The notes under the pieces: generated by a model | The model's input: the letters and a program-made list of their open reading frames with translations, nothing else | What the model was told of the DNA's origin: nothing | Database searches by the model: none | Shown here: piece after piece, positions 1 to 6,559 of the stretch | Layout: every line of letters begins with the position of its first letter | Position numbering within the stretch: the first letter of the stretch is position 1 | Position numbers and translations under genes: made by a program | Assembly: GCA_002715465.1 (NCBI GenBank) | Contig: PAYY01000021.1 | Location: 75,789 to 82,347 of the forward strand | Reading direction: 5' to 3' | Source of the DNA: Fidelibacterota bacterium | GTDB taxonomy: Bacteria; Marinisomatota; Marinisomatia; Marinisomatales; S15-B10 | DNA: 6,559 nucleotides

Positions 1-1134
1 AAAACTTGTAATCATAAGAGCGATGTAGCCCCATCTAGCGTTCCGTATACCTAATGTTGCGACAAGGTGAACTTTACCACTAGCAATATCTGAAGGAGTA
101 TCAGGAAATTGATTTATCCAAAGTATAGCTGTAGTCAATAGACCAATAGGAATTCCTACAACAAAGGCCTCCCAACTATGAACTCCCGTTAGAGCAAAAA
201 CAGTTCCCATGGTTAAGACTGGACCAAATAGAAGGCCAATAGATAGCTCACCAAGACCTCGTCGTCCAGAAAGTCTGAAAGGTGGGGCGGTATAACAAAA
301 ACCTCCAAGAATTCCAGCTAATCCATACCATGTAAGATCAATTCCAACACTCCATGGTCCAAAAATCAAAAGAGCTCCACAGAAAGAAGATAGGATAAGA
401 AAAGAAAATGCTAATTTAAAAAGTCCCTTTTCGCTTATTATACCAAGTTCTAAGGATCTAGAACCACCTGAATATTGTAAGAAATAATCATTGTTTATTT
501 TGTCGGTACCAGACTTCCAATCAAAATAATCATTAAAAGTATTAGCAGCTAGATGCAAAAAAGAGGCACCTAAAAATATTATGCCAAAAAGTTCCCATTT
601 AAAGGTTCCAATAACTAATTGATTATTTTGAGCCCAAGCTGAAGCAAGGATAACTGGAATCCATGTAGCTGAAAGGAATGGAAGTCTTGTAATTACCAAA
701 AATGATAATAATTTAAGCCACCAAGGATCCTTAGGCATTGTTTCTGCTGGATCAGCGTCTTTTAATACTCGTGTTTGTCCACAAAAACCAATCTGTTTTT
801 TTTTACCTCGTGAAGTACTAAAGGTTGGTGTAATTCTTATATATGCTGGAATTTGATTTCCATCTTTATGTACAAAAGTAGTGTTGGTTTGGAATTCACC
901 ATTCTTGCTTGCGGTATTTAACCATTTATTTATATGTCCTAGGACTACATTCCCAGGAGAGAATATTGAAACTCGTTTCTTATTAATTACTTCTTCTGCA
1001 GTATATCCAAAAATCTCTTCAGCGCCTTTACCAAATGTTTCAATTCTTCCTTCCATATCACAGGTTATTATTGATAAAGAGTCTTTTTCATTTTTGTCCA
1101 AGTTTTTTACACGATTTTCATCTTGATTAGGCAT
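1..1134 (-). CDS. PAS domain fused to MenA-like UbiA-family prenyltransferase (3' end cut by window edge)
   Basis: One open frame of 378 codons runs from an ATG at 1134 to the left edge with no stop, so the C-terminus is missing. Residues about 18-122 form a PAS/S-box domain (D26-x-x-G-R-I, then a G-A-E-E-I-F-G-Y-T-A-E-E core at 37-48, ending with I-G-F-C-G-Q-T-R). The LOV cysteine motif is absent. A short polar linker (123-136) leads to a UbiA-type membrane domain: hydrophobic helices near 143-167, 181-200, 240-260, 268-285, 295-317 and 321-341, with a seventh starting at about 366. UbiA enzymes have nine, so two or so are lost. The first Asp motif is N201-D202-x-x-D205 with D211; the second is N341-Q-F-P-D345-x-x-x-D349. 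S-G-G-S-R at 222-226 and the second motif resemble MenA-type dihydroxynaphthoate prenyltransferases, but the aromatic substrate (dihydroxynaphthoate, 4-hydroxybenzoate, homogentisate) cannot be fixed. It would act in the inner membrane on a polyprenyl diphosphate. It lies 49 bp after aroQ with its own ribosome binding site. Confidence 0.88.
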   Translation of the reverse strand, partial: MPNQDENRVKNLDKNEKDSLSIITCDMEGRIETFGKGAEEIFGYTAEEVINKKRVSIFSPGNVVLGHINKWLNTASKNGEFQTNTTFVHKDGNQIPAYIRITPTFSTSRGKKKQIGFCGQTRVLKDADPAETMPKDPWWLKLLSFLVITRLPFLSATWIPVILASAWAQNNQLVIGTFKWELFGIIFLGASFLHLAANTFNDYFDWKSGTDKINNDYFLQYSGGSRSLELGIISEKGLFKLAFSFLILSSFCGALLIFGPWSVGIDLTWYGLAGILGGFCYTAPPFRLSGRRGLGELSIGLLFGPVLTMGTVFALTGVHSWEAFVVGIPIGLLTTAILWINQFPDTPSDIASGKVHLVATLGIRNARWGYIALMITSF

Positions 1135-1183
1135 AATTATATTCCTTACTTATCATATAAAATTTAGAATCTATATATTATTA
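1135..1183 (-). other. AT-rich intergenic spacer between aroQ and the prenyltransferase gene
   Basis: This 49-bp stretch is the longest non-coding DNA in the window. It holds the AAGGA ribosome binding site and otherwise A/T runs. I see no GC-rich hairpin with a T tract that would terminate transcription, and no convincing -35/-10 pair, so the simplest reading is read-through from the aro genes. A weak AT-rich promoter cannot be excluded by eye. Confidence 0.5.
1143..1147 (-). promoter_or_regulatory. Shine-Dalgarno AAGGA for the PAS-prenyltransferase gene
   Basis: On the minus strand AAGGA lies 8 nt before the ATG at 1134, a near-ideal spacing. It supports that ATG, and so inclusion of the complete PAS domain, over the internal ATG at 738 just before the membrane domain, which has no such site. 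Together with the AAGGA-less, tightly overlapped junctions upstream, it suggests that this gene is initiated independently. Confidence 0.7.
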
Positions 1184-1621
1184 CTATCGATTTAGATATT
1201 TCAAAAGCATTTGAAATCCCTGAAGATAACCTTTTTTCCCTAAGCCTGTCAACTGACCAATACAGACATCTTTAATAACAGATTTTTTTCTGAAATCTTC
1301 GCGAGCATAAATATTACTAAGATGAACTTCAACGGTTGGAATTTCAACTGAATCAATAGCATCTCTTAATGCATAAGAGTAATGAGTAAGAGCTCCTGGA
1401 TTAATTATTATACCATCAGTATTATTACCTATTACACTGTGGATTTTATCAATTAAATGACCTTCATGGTTAGTTTGAAACCAAGATAATGTACAATTAT
1501 CTGTTTCAGGTTGTTTGTTAAGCCAGTTTTCTAGATCATTTAATGATTCATATCCATAAACTTCTGGATCTCGTATACCAAGTAGATTTAGGTTTGGTCC
1601 ATTTAAAACTAAAATTTTCAT
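1184..1621 (-). CDS. aroQ: 3-dehydroquinate dehydratase, type II
   Basis: It catalyses the third shikimate step, trans-dehydration of 3-dehydroquinate to 3-dehydroshikimate, as a cytosolic enzyme that is dodecameric in characterised relatives. The 145-residue length is normal for the type II family. The N-terminal signature is intact: L-N-G-P-N-L-N at 6-12, G15, catalytic R17 and, in V-Y-G, the catalytic tyrosine Y22. Further family motifs are F-Q-T-N-H-E-G (48-54), I-N-P-G-A (73-77) with T-H at 79-80, E-V-H (98-100), R111 and the closing G-L-G-K-K-G-Y (126-132). It is unrelated to the type I AroD lysine Schiff-base enzyme. Its ATG overlaps the aroB stop as ATGA, so translation is probably coupled; no strong Shine-Dalgarno is seen. 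A 49-bp AT-rich spacer follows before the prenyltransferase gene. Confidence 0.97.
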   Translation of the reverse strand: MKILVLNGPNLNLLGIRDPEVYGYESLNDLENWLNKQPETDNCTLSWFQTNHEGHLIDKIHSVIGNNTDGIIINPGALTHYSYALRDAIDSVEIPTVEVHLSNIYAREDFRKKSVIKDVCIGQLTGLGKKGYLQGFQMLLKYLNR

Positions 1622-2688
1622 TTTAACTCAGTCAGAGATTCATAAATAATTTGTTCTGTTATATCCGTTGATAGAAAAGCATTTCCTAATTGATTAAGTA
1701 ACACGAAATGTAACCTTCCATTATCCCATTTTTTATCAACTTTTAAAAATTTCATCAATCTATTTTTATCTACTTTTGGAAGAGTGGGTAAAAACAGCTT
1801 TTTAATTGTAGAAGATAGCAGTAAACGTTCATCTTCATGTAAGAAACCCATCCTTTCTGAAATTAAAGCAGCACATTGCATACCATAGGAAATAGCCTCT
1901 CCATGTCGAATTTCACCATATCCTAATTGAGCCTCGAGGGCATGCCCAATAGTGTGGCCAAAATTTAAGAGACGACGAATTCCACCTTCATATTCATCCT
2001 CAGCAACAATATTTCCTTTTATTACACAACATTCAGCAATAGCATCGTCATAAGGAAAAGTACTAAGATTATCTAACCATAAAGAAACCTTGTTAAAGAA
2101 ATCTATATCTCTAATAGCACCATATTTTATAACTTCAGCTAATCCTGAACGAACTTCTTTTTTTGGCAATGATTTAAGGAAATTTGAATCAATAAGAACG
2201 GCTTTTGGTTGGTAGACAGATCCAACAAGATTTTTTCCAGCTGGTGTATTGATTCCTGTTTTTCCACCAATAGCTGAATCTACCATAGCAAGAAGAGTTG
2301 TTGGTATTTGATAATAATTTATTCCTCTAAGAAAACTTGCTGCTACAAATCCTGAAACATCTCCTACAACACCTCCACCAAGTGCAATTAAAGAAGTTTT
2401 ACGATCACATTTAAATTCAATCATTTTTTTAATAATTTTTTCAAATTCAAAAAGATTTTTTGCTTCTTCTCCATCAGGGATTATTATACTTTTACAATTG
2501 AAGCCGACCTTATTTAAATCAGAGGTTAACTTATTACCATATAGATTCATTAATTTTTGTTGAGAAACAATTATCCATTGCTGACCAAAATCATCTTTGT
2601 TTAAAATTTTGGATACTTTCCCAACAAGTCCATGTTCTACATGAATGGGATAAGATCGTTTTCCTAATTTGACATTAATTTGATGCAT
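1618..2688 (-). CDS. aroB: 3-dehydroquinate synthase
   Basis: It converts DAHP to 3-dehydroquinate using NAD+ and a divalent metal (Zn or Co), the second shikimate step, in the cytosol. The 356-residue length is typical. Visible family elements in order: D-G-E-E-A-K (72-77), the NAD-binding glycine stretch G-G-G-V-V-G-D (104-110), P-T-T-L-L-A-M-V-D-S (129-138) followed by G-G-K-T-G-I-N (141-147), and the three expected metal ligands E185 (G-L-A-E-V-I-K), H245 (N-F-G-H-T-I-G-H) and H262 (R-H-G-E-A). All the ligands are present, so it should be active. The start ATG shares one base with the aroK stop (TAATG), and the stop overlaps the aroQ start. No good Shine-Dalgarno precedes it, consistent with translational re-initiation after aroK. 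The related 2-deoxy-scyllo-inosose or amino-DHQ synthases are unlikely given the pathway neighbours. Confidence 0.97.
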   Translation of the reverse strand: MHQINVKLGKRSYPIHVEHGLVGKVSKILNKDDFGQQWIIVSQQKLMNLYGNKLTSDLNKVGFNCKSIIIPDGEEAKNLFEFEKIIKKMIEFKCDRKTSLIALGGGVVGDVSGFVAASFLRGINYYQIPTTLLAMVDSAIGGKTGINTPAGKNLVGSVYQPKAVLIDSNFLKSLPKKEVRSGLAEVIKYGAIRDIDFFNKVSLWLDNLSTFPYDDAIAECCVIKGNIVAEDEYEGGIRRLLNFGHTIGHALEAQLGYGEIRHGEAISYGMQCAALISERMGFLHEDERLLLSSTIKKLFLPTLPKVDKNRLMKFLKVDKKWDNGRLHFVLLNQLGNAFLSTDITEQIIYESLTELK

Positions 2689-3197
2689 TAAAGAATTTTA
2701 TCTGTTATAATATTACAAACTTGTTCAGGCGTAAGTCCATCTGTTAAAATTGTATGATTAGCAATACTCTTGTAATTGGTTTTCCGTGTATCCCAAATAT
2801 GTCTTAAAGTTTCTTTAGCATCTTTAGATTTATTTAATAGTGGTCTAGTACTAAAATCAGATATCCTACGGAAAAGTTCATCCAAAGAGGCGATTAGAAG
2901 TATAACGATACCATTTGAACGCAAGAAAGTTCTATTTTCTTTTCTCAACACTATTCCACCTCCACATGCAACAATGGAATTTTTCGTCGATTTCAATGCT
3001 TGGGTTTCTAAATTTCTGAAATGAGTTTCACCCTCATTCGAAAAAATTTCTGTTATTGTTTCCCCTTTTTTCATTTCTATTTCAAAATCAATATCAGCAA
3101 AATAAACACCCAAATTCTTTGCGAGCAATTTCCCAACTGTTGATTTTCCACAACCCATCATTCCTATTAAATAAATATTTTTTGAGTGCAATTCCAT
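2688..3197 (-). CDS. aroK: Shikimate kinase
   Basis: It phosphorylates shikimate to shikimate-3-phosphate with ATP, the fifth step of the pathway, in the cytosol. The 169 residues are family-typical. A P-loop G-M-M-G-C-G-K-S-T occupies 12-20, with D35-x-D37 binding Mg and shikimate, F60-R61 supplying the shikimate-contacting arginine, G-G-G at 79-81 and the lid region S-T-R-P-L at 116-120 with R118. R-K-T-N-Y near residue 140 matches the C-terminal R-x-x-x-Y element. The name could equally be aroL; sequence alone does not separate these isoenzyme labels. It starts 12 bp after the aroC stop, the only non-overlapping junction among the seven shikimate genes, yet no clear Shine-Dalgarno is visible in that gap. 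Its stop overlaps the aroB start by one base. Confidence 0.96.
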   Translation of the reverse strand: MELHSKNIYLIGMMGCGKSTVGKLLAKNLGVYFADIDFEIEMKKGETITEIFSNEGETHFRNLETQALKSTKNSIVACGGGIVLRKENRTFLRSNGIVILLIASLDELFRRISDFSTRPLLNKSKDAKETLRHIWDTRKTNYKSIANHTILTDGLTPEQVCNIITDKIL

Positions 3198-3209
3198 AAC
3201 TGCAGAATG

Positions 3210-4370
3210 TTAATATTTTCCAGATACTTCTAAATGTGAAACCAATTGTTCTATTGAATCTCCTCCAAATTTTTCTAGCATTGTATCTGCAATTGCAAAA
3301 CAAAGCATGCTTTCAGCTACAACTGATGCAGCAGGAACGGCACAGGAATCTGTTCGTTCTTTATGGGCGTCTTTTTCTTTTTTGGAATGGATATCCACTG
3401 ATTTTAAAGGTTTAATTAAAGTTGGAATAGGTTTCATTGCTAAACTGAGGACTATTGGCTGACCATTGCTCATTCCACCTTCAATTCCGCCAGCATTATT
3501 GGAGTGTCTAATATAACTATTCCCATTCCATCCGATTTCATCATGCACTTCACTTCCAAATTTTGCTGAACCAACAAAACCTCCACCAATTTCGATTCCT
3601 TTGAAGGCATTTATACTTAGCATTAGTGCTGATATGCGGGCATGTAATTTTCTGTCCCATTGCGTATATGATCCTAGCCCATAAGGAAGACCTGTGGCAA
3701 TTACTTCGAAAACTCCGCCCACAGAATCTCCTGATTCCTTAGCTTGAGAGATCACTTTTATCATATCTTTTTCTACATCAGAGTTAAGACAACGAACAGG
3801 TGATTCGTCAGCTACTTTGTTTATTTCTTTAGTCTTCAGTTTTGAGGGGAGAGGTGTTTCATCTTCTACATCATGAATCTTAGTGACTCTACTGCAAATA
3901 TTAATTCCAGTTTCTTCAAGAAGTTTCCTGCATACTGATCCTAATGCAACCCTCATGGTGGTCTCTCTTGCTGAAGATCTCTCAAGAACATTCCTTATAT
4001 CATCGAAACCATATTTTTGGACACCAACAAGATCAGCATGTCCAGGGCGAGGGAGAGTAACTTTTTTTATTTTGTCTTCTATGGGCTCCACGGACATTTT
4101 CTTTGTCCAGTTTTCCCAATCACGATTATGCACAAGTAATCCAATGGGTGAACCGAGTGTCTTTCCATGCCGAACTCCACTCCAGATCTCGGCATGATCT
4201 TTTTCAATCTTCATTCTACCGCCTCTACCATAACCCATTTGTCTCCTTGCAAGTTGAATTCTGATATAATCCTCATCAATTTCAAGACCAGCGGGTAAGC
4301 CGTCAATAATTCCTAAGAGACCTCGGCCATGAGATTCACCAGACGTAAGAAACTTTATACGTGCTAACAT
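3210..4370 (-). CDS. aroC: Chorismate synthase
   Basis: It makes chorismate from EPSP by trans-1,4-elimination of phosphate, needing reduced FMN: the seventh and last step of the pathway. The 386 residues cover a complete protein. Family landmarks in order: G-E-S-H-G-R-G (11-17) with the catalytic His at 14, G-R-G-G-R-M (48-53), R-P-G-H-A-D (108-113) with the second catalytic His at 111, E-R-S-S-A-R-E-T (130-137), a glycine-rich N-N-A-G-G-I-E-G-G (291-299) and K-E-R-T-D-S-C (337-343) containing the conserved Asp at 341. I cannot tell from sequence alone whether it is mono- or bifunctional (with its own flavin reductase). Its ATG overlaps the end of aroE by 7 bp and has a good GGAG ribosome binding site inside aroE. 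Confidence 0.97.
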   Translation of the reverse strand: MLARIKFLTSGESHGRGLLGIIDGLPAGLEIDEDYIRIQLARRQMGYGRGGRMKIEKDHAEIWSGVRHGKTLGSPIGLLVHNRDWENWTKKMSVEPIEDKIKKVTLPRPGHADLVGVQKYGFDDIRNVLERSSARETTMRVALGSVCRKLLEETGINICSRVTKIHDVEDETPLPSKLKTKEINKVADESPVRCLNSDVEKDMIKVISQAKESGDSVGGVFEVIATGLPYGLGSYTQWDRKLHARISALMLSINAFKGIEIGGGFVGSAKFGSEVHDEIGWNGNSYIRHSNNAGGIEGGMSNGQPIVLSLAMKPIPTLIKPLKSVDIHSKKEKDAHKERTDSCAVPAASVVAESMLCFAIADTMLEKFGGDSIEQLVSHLEVSGKY

Positions 4371-5157
4371 AGTTCTAACTCCAATTCTTTTCTGATTTTA
4401 ACTGGATCAATTTTTTCTGAAATTTTTTCTTGGAACCATATATCAGCAGATGCTAGACCTTGTGCAATAAACATATCTAAACCTCCTAAAGTTTTTGCTC
4501 CATACTTTTTCCCTTCTTTAAGCCATTGGGTTTCAGTTGGGTTATAGATCGTGTCTACTAAAATTGAAGCCTTCTCAATCATTTTTTTACTTGAGGGGAC
4601 ACTTTCAGTATTTGGCCACATTCCAATTGGGGTGCAATTAATTATAGCCTCATATGATATAAAAGGATTGTTGGTATTATTTGGAAATTTCTCTTTAATC
4701 CACATCATAAGGTTTTTTTCTCGATCTTTAGATCTATTCCTCACATTAATAGATGCGACACGAGCCATAATTAATGCATAAGCAACTGATCTCGCAACGC
4801 CACCAGCCCCAATAATCAAACAGGATTTTCCTTCTAATTCAATACTATTAATTTTCATTGCTCTCAAAAATCCTATCCAATCAGAATTATATCCGATATT
4901 ATCAAAAATGCAATTCACAGCTCCAATTGAATATGCTGAAGTATCCAAATCATCCAAATAATTTATAATTTTTTCTTTATGAGGAAGAGTAACATTTAGT
5001 CCATCAAAAGTATTTTTGGACATAAATGAATCTAAAGAATTGCTAGAGACGTGGAATTTCTGATATTTAGCATCTATTCCAAGTTGACGAAAAATTTCAC
5101 CATGTAAGATAGGACTTAAGCTATGTTCGATGGGATCACCAATTACCGCAAATTGTC

Positions 5158-5161
<4 letters not shown>
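4364..5161 (-). CDS. aroE: Shikimate dehydrogenase (NADP+)
   Basis: It reduces 3-dehydroshikimate to shikimate with NADPH, the fourth pathway step, in the cytosol. The 265 residues match the AroE family. The N-terminal substrate domain shows H-S-L-S-P at 13-17 (shikimate-binding S14 and S16), N-V-T-L-P-H-K at 56-62 with catalytic K62, N83 in A-V-N, and D94 in the Y-N-S-D-W-I-G-F motif, the catalytic Lys-Asp pair. The nucleotide domain has G-A-G-G-V-A-R at 118-124 and N-R-S-K-D-R at 142-147, the usual NADP-phosphate selecting region. N-C-T-P-I-G-M lies at 175-181 and G-G-L-D-M at 226-230. The S14/S16 pattern argues for true AroE rather than a quinate/shikimate (YdiB-type) paralogue, with moderate force. 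Its ATG overlaps the aroA stop as ATGA; its stop lies 7 bp inside aroC. Confidence 0.96.
4379..4382 (-). promoter_or_regulatory. Shine-Dalgarno GGAG for aroC
   Basis: GGAG on the minus strand lies 8 nt before the aroC ATG at 4370, inside the last codons of aroE. It fixes that start and suggests that aroC recruits ribosomes itself besides any coupling to aroE. Confidence 0.65.

Positions 5162-6559
<1,398 letters not shown>

Noticed and set aside
881..1126. Plus-strand open frame of 81 codons opposite the PAS domain
   Set aside because: It is antisense to a well-supported coding domain, has no recognisable family features and no ribosome binding site; it is an overlap shadow. The same holds for the other plus-strand frames at 2776-3024, 3883-4197, 4551-4781, 5204-5446, 5356-5547, 5618-5818, 5996-6418 and 6352-6546.
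1..1134. Possible broken or frameshifted gene at the left end
   Set aside because: No closed ORF ends here only because the stop lies beyond the left edge; the frame from 1134 to 1 is continuous and both domains are intact as far as visible.
1136..1141. TATAAT on the minus strand just before the prenyltransferase ATG
   Set aside because: It lies between the Shine-Dalgarno and the start codon, so a promoter there would remove the ribosome binding site, and no -35 element accompanies it. It is expected by chance in such AT-rich DNA.
1375..1395. Unusual T-H-Y-S-Y stretch in AroQ where many homologues have T-H-T-S-V
   Set aside because: This variant is well known among type II dehydroquinases and the catalytic Arg and Tyr are present, so it does not suggest altered function.
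3094..3303. Minus-strand open frame spanning the aroC/aroK junction
   Set aside because: It is out of frame with both genes, covers the intact aroC C-terminus and the aroK P-loop, and resembles no family; a chance frame.

Overview
The window is a compact, AT-rich bacterial operon (roughly two thirds A+T by eye) read entirely on the minus strand. I see no gene on the plus strand. The low GC, the short or overlapping gene junctions and the minimal intergenic space suggest a small-genome, probably uncultivated and possibly aquatic bacterium. Nothing here allows a safe assignment to a phylum.

In transcription order (high to low coordinate) it holds: the C-terminal end of a class II (plant-type) DAHP synthase cut by the right edge (6392-6559), aroA (5158-6408), aroE (4364-5161), aroC (3210-4370), aroK (2688-3197), aroB (1618-2688), aroQ (1184-1621), and a PAS-domain/UbiA-family prenyltransferase fusion cut by the left edge (1-1134). 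Together the first seven encode every step from phosphoenolpyruvate plus erythrose-4-phosphate to chorismate: DAHP synthase (step 1), AroB (2), AroQ (3), AroE (4), AroK (5), AroA (6) and AroC (7). Gene order does not follow reaction order.

Junctions are tight: a 17-bp overlap (DAHP synthase/aroA), 4-bp ATGA overlaps (aroA/aroE and aroB/aroQ), a 7-bp overlap (aroE/aroC), a 12-bp gap (aroC/aroK), a 1-bp TAATG overlap (aroK/aroB) and a 49-bp gap before the prenyltransferase. No promoter or terminator is visible inside, so the unit probably continues past both edges.

The unusual element is the last gene. It has an N-terminal PAS (S-box) sensor-type domain of about 105 residues, joined in one uninterrupted frame to a MenA-like polytopic UbiA prenyltransferase. 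Because MenA- and UbiA-type enzymes prenylate chorismate-derived aromatic rings to make quinones, its position suggests a link between chorismate supply and quinone synthesis, perhaps with ligand or redox sensing built into the membrane enzyme. That regulatory role is inference. The shikimate enzymes themselves look intact and ordinary; AroA carries the motif set of class II (glyphosate-insensitive type) EPSP synthases.
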